From positions 2,898,616-2,962,615 of the forward strand of contig JAMWFC010000051.1 in assembly GCA_027475525.1 (NCBI GenBank): 64,000 nucleotides of DNA, in the 5' to 3' direction. Each line of letters opens with the position of its first letter. Position 1 is the first letter of the stretch. The notes beneath the pieces are model-generated. The model saw nothing but the letters and a program-made list of their open reading frames with translations, had not been told where the DNA came from and did no database searches. Positions 1-12,050 of this stretch are shown here, one piece after another. Made by a program: the position numbers and the translations under genes. This DNA comes from Macrolepiota albuminosa (Eukaryota > Basidiomycota > Agaricomycetes > Agaricales > Agaricaceae).

Positions 1-435
1 CTTGCCATTGCTCCAGACATTCCTGAAGCTCAAATCGTAGCACACGTAATCAGACTCGTGTGTGCTCTGTCTCCTGAGCGACGCCAAGATTTTACTTACG
101 CACTGGAAATTGCATCTCTGCCTCTCCCCCCTCTTGTCCCCACTCTACCTGATCCCGTAGATCCTATCCAACAAATTGCGCCATCTCCTATCTCTTCTTC
201 CTCTACTGAAGTTGCTTCTACAGCTGCAACAATCACTTCAGCAGCATCACCACCACCACCATCACCACCACCACCGTCGTCATCATCATCATCGCCGCCA
301 CCACCACCGTCATCATCATCATCATCACTACCACCACCACCACCATCGTCATCGTCATCGTCACCACCATCATCGTCACCATCACCATCACCATCATCCG
401 CATCGCCACCACCACCACTACAAGGTGACCCATAG
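1..435 (+). CDS. 3' end of an unknown Ser/Pro-rich protein (5' truncated)
   Basis: Frame 1 is open from the first base to a TAG at 433-435, so this is the end of a gene starting before the window. The first ~45 residues are ordinary helical-looking sequence (ALSPERRQDFTYALEIASL). From about residue 55 the chain turns into runs of Ser and Pro encoded by a CCA/TCA/ATC trinucleotide tract at about 235-420. I recognise no domain in what is visible. The tail is probably disordered and may vary in length between strains because the DNA is a microsatellite. It could also be a chance open frame in repeat DNA; the non-repetitive first part argues mildly against that. Confidence 0.4.
   Translation, partial: LAIAPDIPEAQIVAHVIRLVCALSPERRQDFTYALEIASLPLPPLVPTLPDPVDPIQQIAPSPISSSSTEVASTAATITSAASPPPPSPPPPSSSSSSPPPPPSSSSSSLPPPPPSSSSSSPPSSSPSPSPSSASPPPPLQGDP
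235..420. repeat. Trinucleotide microsatellite (CAC/ATC/TCA mix)
   Basis: An imperfect trinucleotide tract of CAC, CAT and TCA units lies inside the first coding region. Read in frame it gives Ser and Pro runs; read in the next frame it gives a His run. Both strands are open in several frames because of the period of three. Confidence 0.8.
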
Positions 436-1652
436 TATCCACAGATAGAAGAAAATCTTGAGCTGAATTATTCGATGCCTAATGGACTTGGATTATAGCT
501 GCTGAAAAGATTCATCCGCTTGAAGCTTGTTACTCATGCATTTCATTCATCCTTATTTCCGGCCTTTTTTTTTCGTCAGGCTCGATTCTATTGAGTGCTC
601 GGACAAACTGCCTGATTCGCAATTACGTTTTGTAAACGACAGCAGTCTATTTAATGGTTAGTTACTATCACCGGATTCGTTCCTTGCTTCAACTTCATTA
701 TTCTGTTCCAATCATCATTATAGATCTATCAGTATTTGAACACTTCCTATACCATACCTTAACCAGTAAATCGCGGATTCAACGAGCTTGAAAGAAAGCA
801 TGATGATACAAACTCCACGTACTTTACTATCTGTAAAAGTAGTATTATTAGATAAGTCGAAGGCCACTTCCAGCAAAATAAAGTATCACTTTCTTAAATC
901 AGTTTTGGTCCTTCAATTAGTGGACGGAAACTGGACTGTCTCGCATCAGACAGGAAATGGCAGAGAGGACAATCCATAAGCGAACTGGTAAAGACCACAT
1001 AGAAGGAGTAGTGCGCCTAAGCCGCGCGTGGAGACTGGCTTGCAGGCTTGGGCATCGAAAGACCACCGGATCGAGATAGATAAGAGCCTAGGTAGGACGC
1101 CAGAGCCCCACACAGAGTGCGTAGACAACACTTCCCTGGGGTGGTTCACGACTGCACTCTTACCCCAACATACACGAAAATGGAAACAACTATGTTTCCC
1201 ACTTCCTCTAAAAAATAGAGGCTAACTTATGTAGACCCGTATAGTGTACGATAGAACCACCAAAAAAAGACAAAAAAAGGAATACCAAACATCGCAGGCA
1301 CTCAAGTGTCCTTGGATGTCTTTCACACGCACGCTACGCCGCATGGTATTTGCCAGTCTACACCACACATTATCTATAGTAGGTAACTAACAGGTGGTAC
1401 GAAAATAAATTACGCCATATATCCATATGACTCAAGGGCCAGGAAGGAAGGAAACCGGCACAACTGCTTTCTGTACAAAGCAAAACTAGCGACGAATGCC
1501 TCCTGTTGACCTTGTTCGCGTGTCGCAAATGACCGAATAATTCAGCAATAAGTGTTCCACAGATGATGCATCGTCACGTAGAACAAACCACTTGCAGAAG
1601 ACGAGGTAGAGTCTCGTTAATTATAACGATTATCCGTAAGGGACTCCAGGAC
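436..1652. other. Intergenic stretch, no gene seen
   Basis: About 1.2 kb between the end of the first gene and the 3' end of the E(z) gene. Only short open frames (under 70 codons) occur, with no recognisable protein signature. It should contain the 3' UTRs of both flanking genes, which converge here. Confidence 0.5.
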
Positions 1653-4476
1653 TCAGAAATCGGCAGTTGTTCCCGAATCACTACTAGAATAAGTTTCATC
1701 CGAGGAATGTTGGTCAAGGTTATACAAAACCTGATCTAAGGAGGAATCTGGATTTTGTATACGGCTGGTATCTTCCACATCTGCATCGTCTTTTTCTTTG
1801 AAGAACCAGTCACCGTAATTAAGAGCAAGTTCGATTCCAGGCGGTATATAGCGGCCTAAAAACCGAAACGTGGTGTAACGTCAGCATTGTACCTGTTTCA
1901 AAGAAAGAGGGAAGTTGGAAGAAATGTAGGAATACGGCACGATGATGATGTAAAAGCATAAGGTGTCATGGACACTCACGGGCAAAAATACCAATTCGAT
2001 GTTCACCGTTCACTAATCTGACTATATTCTAATTGAGAGGGGATCAATGAGCAATCTTAACGATGACGTACTTTGCGCATGACAATTGGCCTTGGTATCA
2101 TGATTAATAAATCGAGATTCGTTTCCGACTTTAGTACTATCAATCGTACAAGTCGCGTTAAGCGTGAAGAGGTAGCTTCGTTGACGATGCTGTGAAACGA
2201 GCCTTACATTCTGTAAGCCTTCAAGAAAAATCGACCAGAAGTAAGGTCAATACTCACTCTCGACAAAGTGTCGTCGTTTCAAAAACAATTTCGCCTGTGT
2301 ACTCTGTTCGGGAAGTGAATTACAGCATGCGTGAGGGGTGAAAGAAAATATCAGACCAAGAATCAAGTCATCTTCCTTGATTTCCTCATCAGTATACAGG
2401 CCTAGGCCCCACTTGCTCTGTCGGACTTGCGTCCGCTAGAGTTGGATGCCACATAGGATCAGTCTTTCATTGAAAAGTTAAGAATGGGCACACACCTTGC
2501 GATCTCCACGTTGTATGGAAACGTTTTTGCAGGTGTCACTCTCAAAATCTTACATCCGAACAACAACACAGCCATGAAAAAAGAGTGAAGACTACATGTT
2601 TCGGAGGTCTCACCTCTATGCATGAATTAGAAGCGTCGCATCTCATATAAGAAACAGACTACAAACCTTGCTTCACACTTAGCGCAGACTTCTGGGTCGC
2701 ATTCTCTGCGTGCGCGGTAACATGGGCACTGCAGAGTCCCACAGGTTCTCCCGTACTTACTTCTTGAGCAAGTGCAGCCAGGCCACCGTCGAATACCTAA
2801 AAATCTTAAATCAAAGGTTACCAAGGATGCTTTCGGATAGTTCACTTACAATTCCGGTCACAGCGACAGCTTCTTACGCAATGCGCACTGTTTTTAAAAC
2901 ATTCACAGTCATATCTTGCATCACACGGTCCGGGATGCGAGCAAGGCCAATTCCTGGGAAGCTAAAGATTGAATGCGAGATTTCCCAATCAGTAGCTTGT
3001 ACTTACGGTGTAAAGATTGTTGGTTCATGATCTATAGATATATTACAATTGAGCTGAAGTATCTCATGAACCCCTTACCGTTAAATCTCAATTTTGCCTT
3101 CCGACCAGGTCGTTTCTTTTCATTAAGGTTGGTTGCCTTACCGATTGTTGAATCAGGGATCAAACGTTTTCGATGTTTAAACACCTAGTTATGTTCAAGG
3201 ATCATTTGATGGCTTGACAAAAGATATCATACCTCGAAGCAAGGTTTTCGGCAAATGACAGCAAGGTTGCACGGGGAAAGGTCAGGCGAAAGCGACAAAA
3301 CAGTGGTTAAAGTTTCAACATCCTGGTCGCTCCAAGGAGAGACCTTTAATCAAGGTCTTATAGAATACAAAAAACGAAGGTAGAGAAGGACATACAGAAA
3401 GTAACACTTTTTCGAGTAAAAAACAATCCGATCCACATGGTTTCAGGACGGAATTTACGAGATCATCGCTGAATACGGTGGGTGGCACAGATTCTGGCAT
3501 TGGGATGTCTTTCACTAGAATTTGCTTTTGAACTGCGTGCAAGGATGGCGTATTTAATGTGAAGCTTACTGTGCACGTGCGCACCACAGTACCCGATAAG
3601 GCAGTTCGCATTGCTGCAGAAATCGCCTACTAGGTGTTCTAACTGTTCAGAAGCTCCCGCCATTGCACGAAGCGATGAATGTGGAAGTCGTGACTGTGAT
3701 TTTATTGCAGGCCATTCAGGGAAGTCGCTGAATGCTAGAGATCAGAAATGGTTTAGAAAACAGAATGACAAAGTCTACCGGCGTTGGGATAAAACAAGGA
3801 TACGAGGTTGAACGGGAATCGGAAGAATCTTAGTTTCATCTATCGCTTGAAATGATAACTTGTGCTTGTGATGGAGGTCGTGCACCGTTCGTGCCACAAT
3901 GACTTCCACTCCATAGGACGAATAAAAAGTGAGACGATTGGCTTATGGATTTGGATGAGGCTTACAATCAGGATCACGAAATGGCATTTCCCACTGAAAA
4001 TATTCATAGTCTTCTGCGTGTCGTTGAGCGCTGAATGTCGGGTCGTCGACGAGTGGTATAAATGGCATATAATCTGAATCATCCCCAACACTAATATTCC
4101 TGTTCGTAGGGGTACATATCTCGTATGAAGCGCAGGGATCAAAAGGAATTGTGCTTTGCACAGTAACAACCGGAAGCATCACAGTCTCTGGTTCACCCTC
4201 CGTGGAATAATCAATCTCTGTAAAAGTCTCATCTTTGCAGTCGGGAACCGGGGATATTCGAGCAAAACATCCTGAAAGTGTGCCTACACCATTCACGACA
4301 TTGTTCCTAAGGTCAGACGCGTCGTCAGGCAGAACTCGGCTGAGAGAATTCAGAGTTTGAAAGCAGTGTTCCTGTTCCCAGTCATAAAAGTCAATCCACG
4401 CGTTTTTATAGACAGTTTTGACTAGGTGAGAATGATTAACGTCGGAAGTGGCGTTTTTTGAGGGATTATCAGCCAT
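1653..4476 (-). CDS. EZH2: E(z)/EZH2-type histone H3K27 methyltransferase (PRC2 catalytic subunit)
   Basis: This is a multi-exon minus-strand gene starting at ATG 4476 (MADNPSKN) and ending with TGA at 1653. Members of this family trimethylate H3 lysine 27 inside Polycomb repressive complex 2 and silence facultative heterochromatin. The sequence shows the family order. An N-terminal part carries [14 protein letters not shown] (about 4020-4070). A Cys-containing segment with KPCGSDCF follows (about 3430). Next is the pre-SET CXC region, with [15 protein letters not shown] near 2930 and [18 protein letters not shown] near 2700. The SET domain is split by introns: [16 protein letters not shown] (~2400), [12 protein letters not shown] (~2290), [14 protein letters not shown] (~2100), [11 protein letters not shown] (~1990) and [13 protein letters not shown] (~1830). 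The catalytic Tyr is present in the last piece. The usual NHS motif reads NHD. The acidic/Ser-rich C-tail is short. Exact exon borders in the middle third are not all resolved. Confidence 0.9.
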
Positions 4477-4753
4477 TCATACACGAGTCGAGCGAAAACG
4501 GGACGGGAATATACTGACTCCCTGTTCAGAACTGAATGGAGCAGATAAACCGGGATTTGCCGAATGAAAGCCTGATGACAGTACAGTGGCACCCATTGAT
4601 TGAAATTCAACATGTCCTGGTCACGAACGTGTAACAATCTTAATTTCTACTACTCAAAAAACTGCATGCGGTACATATTCATTGAGGTTCAGTAATTCGA
4701 AAGTCAGTACCATTATTGACAGTTCTAATATATACAACTTCATCCCATAAATA

Positions 4754-5931
4754 TTATTGAGATTGATTCTTTTGTTTTGCCTTCTTGCGCTTTGTCGGGT
4801 TTTTAGAAAAAGATGTTGCAGAAGATTCGGCCATAGCATCGGTCGAGGGGGGCACTGAGGTCGCTGCAGCCGATGTCGTTTGATTTTGCCTTGGCTCCGT
4901 GGGGGGTGGGGGTTTATGAAGGATATTAATGATCACGGACGCAATACTTCCTGAGATGATGAACATGAGCCAACGCGGGAGCAGGACCACGACATTGTAG
5001 ACTTTGGTCATGATACGCGCAAGATAGTCCAAGATCCATTCGCTGAAGGTCGTGTGAGTATGAACATGTTTCATTAAACAGAAGAATAAAATACCGGTCT
5101 CCTCCCGGGGCCCATACCGAGGACCATGGTGGTGTGAGCATCCATCCTTCATTTTGCAGAAAGCCTCGCAGGGCGTCTGCCCCAAGCCTCAAGTTCCCAG
5201 GTCGGTAAAAACGCAGGGTACGACCGCGGTCTTTCAATACCACTAGATAAGGCGCACTTTGGATACAAGTCAGACGACTGGGGCCTAGTAGAAAACGATA
5301 AATACGCACTGCCAAACGCACCACTTGGTGGTGATACTGGTGACATTGAGATAGTCAATCCGCCCCCATCGGATATTTGGCAGGTCACCAGCAACGATCG
5401 TCTCATTAAACGCTTCATCGAAAACCGTGTCGACGAAGAGAGAGAGGCCGTCCTGTCTGCCAGTAGTGACCGAACTGTGGAAAACTTCAGAACAAATTGT
5501 GGTATGAGGACGCGAACTCACATTACAATAATCCAAGTTCTATCTTGTTCCTCTTGAGGGGTTAGAGGCTCGTTAACAATCAAATCATGGTAGTTATCGT
5601 CTGTGATAAGAGGGACGCGGTTGTCCCAGACCTTGGTCTTTTCAAGAGCAGATTCCAAACGTTCCGTAATGTTGATCCCAAGCTTTGAGAAAAGAGACAC
5701 CGATAGGGGCGACGAAAGGAGCGTAGTGATGTCAAAAAAATTGGCAATGCTACTAGTGATACGTTGTGGGGCGACTTTATGTGCTGGTTCCTGGGGTATA
5801 CCGCCCTTGGAACGTGTGAGCTCCGGGTCTGGGACAGGTTGACCAGGCGTCCAGCCCGCAGAGAAGTACTGCGCGTTCACAGACGTGGCAACGAGGATAT
5901 AGAGGCCGAAGGACAGCACAGAGAACCTCAT
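4754..5931 (-). CDS. Secretory-pathway thioredoxin-fold membrane protein
   Basis: The start is ATG 5931, which gives a signal peptide (MRFSVLSFGLYILVATS). About 110 residues later comes a beta-alpha-beta pattern typical of thioredoxin folds: WIIVISVTT, then GLSLFVDTVFDEAFNE and RWGRIDYLN. After the next intron comes APYLVVLKDRGRTLRFYRPG. The exons join with consistent phase across three short GT-AG introns near 5475-5522, 5240-5290 and 5045-5095. There is no CxxC, so it is unlikely to be a disulfide oxidoreductase. A single C-terminal membrane segment (WLMFIISGSIASVIINIL) is followed by a Pro/Thr-rich stretch and a Lys-rich tail (KRKKAKQKNQ). The layout fits a type I membrane protein with its thioredoxin fold in the ER lumen; function is unknown to me. 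It is divergent from KEX1 (220 bp between starts). Confidence 0.75.
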
Positions 5932-6151
5932 AGTGGGGGTGAGCACCAAGGCCACAGGCGACGCGGGTTGATCGGCTACTGTTCCTCCAATTGTCTATCA
6001 CCCATCAACCCGTTTCTTGCTGGCAAGTCCACACCGCAAACTCAAGGCTTCGACTCAATTATAGTATCGACCCTCCGGGACGTGAAGACCTCTCAGCTCG
6101 TCAAGATATAACCACGTTGTCATCGTCCCTGACAGCGATCTCTACGCTCAA

Positions 6152-8673
6152 ATGTCTAGGGTTTACTTCCGCGTTCTCTGTGGAATAATAGCTGTCTTTC
6201 ACGCAGTTCCATATACATTAGCCGCCCCTCAAGACGGTGATTTTTTGCATTGAAATACCCATTATACACGTTCCTGATTCACCTGTGCTAGTTCCCTCCG
6301 CTTCCTCGTTCTATGTCCCATCTATCCCAGGCGTCACACAAGACCCTAACAATCCTTTGCAAATATTCGCTGGTCACATTGTCGCAGATCCCAATGCTGC
6401 TCAAGCCAAGAGCACAGATGTCATCTCCCATTTGTATTTTGTCATGATCAAGAACCGACGTATAGCGGACAAACGGAGACTCATGTTTTGGTTCAACGTA
6501 GGTCCATTCGTTTTTCATTCTCAGATGGCGCTTCAACCTATCAAATCTTTAAGGGCGGCCCTGGATGCTCTTCTTTCGATGGTTTAATGATGGAGGTTGG
6601 GCCATGGAGGATGGACGGCAAAGGTGGCTTTAAAGTGACCGAAGGTGGCTGGGAAGAGTATATGACGATGGTTTATGGTGCGCCTTTTCCTTTACACCTG
6701 GATATCACTAACTATGTTGTAGTCGATCAACCTGCAGGAACTGGTTTCTCGTATACAAGCACAGATCGTTATGTTCACACTCTGGAAGAAGTAATGTTCA
6801 GGAATCCATTTTGCCGACACTGCTATTAACCTGAATGCAGGCGTCTACTCAGTTCTTAGAGTTTCTGCGTAACTTCTATCAAGTGTTTCCTGAATACAAA
6901 GATGTCGATGTGAGTCATATTGAACATTGATTGGTCCATATTCTAGGACCTAGAATTTCTGTTTTTAGACTTATCTGGGTGGAGAAAGTTTTGCTGGGCA
7001 GTGGATCCCAGTATTTGGTAGGTTCATCGTGTTGTCTCGTCCTTCATCCTGCTAACATATCTCATAGCTGATGCAATGTTGAATTCCTCCTCCCTTTCAA
7101 TCCCCCTCCGTGGCGTCGCCATCGGAAATGGATGGATAGACCCCAGGCGACAATACCCATCATATTTAGACTACTCAGTCAAGGTTGGGCTCGTTGAGGA
7201 AAATTCTGACGTTTGTTGCACTTGTCTTTCCGATGTATACAGTTTTGTTGCTAAACAATTGCTTATAGGCTTGGAAGGAAGCCAAAAAAGCCACAGATAA
7301 TTGCATGGCTGAAGTTGATAAAATTAAAGGTCGGGAACCGATGCAGATAAAGGGCTGTGAAGGCCTCCTAATGGACGTTGCGAAAAGTCAAGAGAAAAAG
7401 TGAGTGATTTCCCCTCTTACCTGTTTTTTCCTTTATCCAAAGGTCCCCCCCATCTTTAGAGTGGATGGCAAAGACATGTGCCTCAACATTTATGATGTCC
7501 GGTTCCATGACACAAAGCCTGACTGTGGTATGAATTGGCCTCCTGACATCCAACATATCACCACCTTCCTCGGTGTATGTATGACCTCTTCTCTTTGGAC
7601 CTTACACTGAACAAGGAACAGCGCCAAGATGTCGTTAACGCTCTGCATGCAAATGCTCATTCTGGCTCATGGACTGAGTGCCGTGGTAGTATTCATACAG
7701 CCTTCCACGAGATGACCGAAAATGCGTCTATAACAGTCATCCCACGGGTGCTCGCTAAGATACCAGCGCTCATCTTTGCAGGCGACCAAGACCTAATCTG
7801 TAACTATGTCGGACTGGAGTCCATGATTAAAGAGATGACCTGGAATGGCGCTACTGGTTTAGGAGTCTGTTTCCTCTGTTTTATTCCTTTCTCAGTGCAC
7901 CGAGGCTCATTTCATACGATAGACCGTGAAAACACAATCTTGGAGTGTGAATGCCACGCCCGCAGGCACATGGGTAACCTCGCGAAACCTTACATATGCA
8001 AAGGTGACCACGCACACAACATGAGCGAACATGTACCGACTCTGTGTCTTTTAGATTTTCAATGCATCGCACATGGCACCTTTCGATCTTCCTCACGTCA
8101 CGCACGATATGATCCTCCGCTTTATAGGTTTCAACTTCTCCTCCATCTTTGAGGGTTCCGCCAAAATTCCCAGCAGCCTTGGAAATGTCAACAAACCTGT
8201 CTTCATTGGCGAGGCAGAGGCTAAGCCTAGCTCTGCTCCTGTTCCTGGAAAGACACCGGAACAAGACAAGGCGATGTGGGAGGGTATGCTAACCTTGTAT
8301 AATTTCTTTGCAATTCCTAACTCTCATGGAAGCATACTACAATGCCGGCTCTGCCGCGCTAGTCCTCATTCTCATCTTCGCGGGCATTGGCACATTTGTG
8401 TGGTATCGCCTCCGGCGACCGCATGCCCTGAAACTTGTCGGCAGCGAGGAAGAAAGTATCCCACTGAACGCGAGCCGGCGCGAGGACGAGGCGGATGCTG
8501 AAGCAGCTGCAGAGGAGGCCCGGATTCACTTCCTTAATGGTAATGGCATCAGTCGGCAGAGCAAAGGCAAAGGCAAGGAGCGTGTAATTGAACCGGAAGT
8601 GCATGAGCCTCCAATTTTCGATGTGGGCGATAGCGACGAGGAAGACGACAGGATACACATGCGGAAAGATTAG
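6152..8673 (+). CDS. kex1: KEX1-type pheromone-processing serine carboxypeptidase
   Basis: This S10-family carboxypeptidase removes C-terminal Lys/Arg from peptides cut by Kex2 in the late Golgi, including pheromone and secreted peptide precursors. ATG 6152 opens a signal peptide ([18 protein letters not shown]). The catalytic serine exon reads [12 protein letters not shown] (about 6975-7015). The oxyanion/substrate motif [10 protein letters not shown] is at about 6555. The catalytic Asp lies in [10 protein letters not shown] (about 7780) and the His in HMAPFD (about 8070). A C-terminal transmembrane segment ([18 protein letters not shown], about 8350) and an acidic cytosolic tail ([11 protein letters not shown]) are diagnostic of KEX1 rather than vacuolar CPY. 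About seven short introns are present. The 3' end converges on the PCI gene 155 bp away. Confidence 0.92.
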
Positions 8674-8827
8674 ATGTATTATTATACAGGCATTGTGAAA
8701 TGTATAGGTTCTGGTTTCTAGAATATCACTCTTGAGGAGTAAGGTATCCTTAATCTCTGAAAAGATACCACTTGGGGCTTGACGGTTCACTTCAACCGGA
8801 TAATGGTTTCCGCGAGTCAAATATCAT

Positions 8828-10578
8828 CTAGATTATTGAAAAAGGTTGTTGACGATCCGCAAGCCGCGGAAACGCATTAGTCTGCGCCAAAACAACCATC
8901 TGCTTCTCATGGCTAATATACCCGCGCATGAAACCCTTATAAATTGCATTCGCTACAAGACACTCGGCTTCGTCTTGCGAGGCACTGATGCCGGAGATCG
9001 TGAGGGACGACCTGAACATTGATATGGGGATCCTTGTGCTTTTGTCCGTCGCAACCCATCTATGAAATTTCAGGAATAGAAAAGCGTGAGCGATAATTCA
9101 ATTATAGGACATATTGCTTGAAAAAAGATGGAGAAGAGAAACTCACACTCGACGGAACAGACCTCGGACACAGAGTTCTCTGGCCTTTTCCAGGGTGAGC
9201 CAGAGATTTAAATCGACGAGTTGGCGCTCTGATTGGTCAAGTGCTTTGTCATAAGCTGCGACGTCGCCAACGCGGATGGCGGATATGAAGGGCGTGTAGA
9301 GCTGGTTTAGGATTGGGAAGCGTTGCAATAGTTCTGTTGATGGGAGGTGTCCCTTTATTATTCGAAGGGGGATGAGATATGCCAGAATACGCCTCCAAAG
9401 GAACATCAAGAATAGCAAAGAACACCTGGTTGTGTCGCTCACTGTTGGTTACTATGGGCATCGATATGGCAGTTGTAAAACGCAAGTGTCAGTTCTTGCT
9501 CGGACTGTCCGAGACCAATATATTAGAATCATGTGAAGGTAACACAAAAGAGCATTAACAACCTTGGTATAGTCTTCGTTCAGGAAACTTATCATGCCAA
9601 GGTAATATCGGTACGTGACCTTAACAAGTGTGAGCAAAGGAACATCATCCGAAAACTAGATCAATATGAATGACATACTTGATGAGACCGCGGGTAAAGC
9701 GATAATGCAGGTATGTCTGTATTCGCGTCGAGTGCACGTAATATATTCTTCGCTAGTGATATTCGTTTTACCTGCAGGAATATCGCACAAATGTAGATGG
9801 AGAATAGGAGAGGAAACTTGCCCGAAAGTAGCATTTGAGGACGAGGCCCACCACATAATAGATTCCCCATTTACGAGATTGCTCGGGCGGTGACGTCCTG
9901 TTGAAGGCAAAATTACCAACACTTGGCAACCAAATTTATGGAGGGCCGAATACCTGTCTGTCATGCAATTGCCGAATGCTTTCGCAATAGTTCGCGCCGC
10001 GTCCTCCATGCATTCGCTCTTCTGACCATTATACTTGGCGTGATGGTCTGCCTACATTAACGTAAGATACGATCCCAACGCCGCGTGAATAATATGGCAA
10101 TTACATCAAAGGCCAAGTCTCGTAGGTCTCTGAGGATGGAAAAGAGGGCCGGAAGTGTCCAACCTCTATTGTCGGTGAAGAAACGGAGGAAAAGACTTGC
10201 ATCCATCCTATATGAATATAAATCAACATCAACGGACAGACTGACTTACGAGACCAGCTGTGACTGCTCCTTAAATGCTTCCCCATGTCTCCGCTTTGCG
10301 ATATGCCCGCATGTTAGTACATATTGTATCGCGATCTCGTCCCAAGGGCTTTGCATGGCTCCATCAAATCGTTTAAGCATGGGACGCTAGGTCACAGTAA
10401 AGCAGTTGAACTTGTGCTGAAACAATGGATGTAGATGTACCACTGGATTCTTGAACTCTTTGACGAGATCTTTTCCATGGGGACTTGTAGGTCGAAGAAG
10501 GTACGCGAGATTGAGTCCATTCTCCGAGACGAGAGTGTCATTGAGTTGGGTCATGAAAGTCATCATATCCACTGGCAT
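8828..10578 (-). CDS. csn12: PCI-domain protein, CSN12/Thp1 (PCID2) family
   Basis: Members of this family sit in the TREX-2 mRNA-export complex (Thp1) or associate with the COP9 signalosome (Csn12). The start at ATG 10578 gives MPVDMMTFMTQLN, followed by the family's N-terminal motif NLAYLLRPTSPHGKDL. The PCI core is in the 9143-9400 exon: RRILAYLIPLRIIKGHLPS, RFPILNQLYTPFISAIR, then WLTLEKARELCVRGLFRR. The final exon (8828-9019) contains MFRSSLTISGIS and AECLVANAIYKGFMRGYIS, the winged-helix end of the domain. Length (roughly 400 residues after removing introns) fits the family. Choosing between Csn12 and Thp1 needs a tree; the N-terminal motif favours Csn12. Confidence 0.82.
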
Positions 10579-12050
10579 TTTCACGCGTTGAAAAATGGGA
10601 AAATACGAGAAGAGATGTTTGAAGAGCTGCGGGCTCAAACTAACTATTGACGATTTCAAAAGAGTTGGCGCGGCGTGGCCAAACAACAAAACATGCGCGC
10701 ACATTCGACATTTCCTGTAAGCCATATCTCCTCGACAGTCAACCAAAATCCTTCACATTAGGATTGTTGAAGATGCCTCTTTGCCGCTAGATGCCCCCAT
10801 ATTTTTTTATTTGTTTAATACATAGAGATGGAGCATATTGAGTGTAATTAAGAGAAGACCCCTCAGGGCAGGATCAATGTTAGGTGATTTGAGCCATGTC
10901 TGGGCTAGCAGACAGTTCAGAGTCATCCTTGCAAAGATTTTCGAAGGCTGGTGTCCACAGTTGGTGTGGGTGCGACAGGTGTGGGGAATTGGAGTGACCA
11001 TTCAAAAATTGACCATTGCCTGAGCAAATGGGGCTGTTACTGTTACTCATGAGGATAATTCATTAAAGTGTATCTTTTGAAACTATCGGGAAGTCGATTT
11101 GAGGCATGGCAGGGATAATTTTGTCTCTGGATGGAGTGAAATATATGAGTCAGAGCCCTGCTACAACTTACTTATTAACTCACATGCACCGTCGGAGATC
11201 TCCGAGGTCTGGGGTTCATTCCCGCGTGAGTTCCTGCACAGCTAGATCTCAGGCCTACTATTCATATGCCTAGGATATTGAAACTATGAGAGCAGTCGGT
11301 TTTTCAAAAGTATATTTGTTGGGTTGTTGTTGGGTTGTCTCAAGGAGGGAAAGACTGTAGTTTGGTGTGACCGGTGTCGTTGTGGTTGGAGTATGACTTC
11401 GCCCGCCACCATGTCTACGCCATAGTTGGATATTTTTCCGCAAATGTTTGTTATTCTTTGCGTTAGAACTTTATTTTTCTTGCTATCAAAAACTTGTGGA
11501 AATCCTCTCAATTGTCGCAAACAGGATCTCGACGTCTGAAAGGACGTTACTCTACCTATGTTACTCTACTTACGATTACCCTGTAGAACTTACTACTTGC
11601 GTCATTGTCTACATCTTCACCCACTATTCTTAATCGTGCTTTTCCAATACTGATAATTAGATATCATTTCCAAAATGGCAACGAAAGTCTAACTAGCCCT
11701 TGATTTATCTTGAACTCTATCCGTTCCTACCTGACTCTCGAAGCCTCTATATCAATAAGCAGTGTTGCCAATGTAGCCGGACGCATTGGTGGACCTCTGC
11801 ATAAACCAAAGAATTTTAGAGCCTCAAGTCTTGGTATTCGTCTGATAATTCTTCACTAGCGACATTTTTTAGTTACAGGGAAGTACGCCACAGACATTGT
11901 CACACGAGAATAATTTTTATTGGTCATAAGTACATGCTTTTAGGTTGTCCCTGGGTTCACCATAAGACTCAGACAGTGATTGAAACGAAAATTTGCATCG
12001 TCATAATCAATATAAGTCCGATCTACCTTCAACATGAAGACGAACAAATG
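10579..12050. other. Intergenic stretch, no gene seen
   Basis: About 1.5 kb upstream of the PCI gene and downstream of the oxygenase gene. Open frames are short and overlap on both strands without a family signature. A B-box-like GGTTCATTCCC near 11213 has no matching tRNA acceptor stem. Confidence 0.5.

Noticed and set aside
176..448. Poly-His open frame
   Set aside because: It is the second frame of the trinucleotide repeat; the first frame continues non-repetitive coding sequence from upstream.
11190..11250. Second B-box-like sequence (ggttcattccc)
   Set aside because: No A box, no acceptor stem and no cloverleaf can be drawn.
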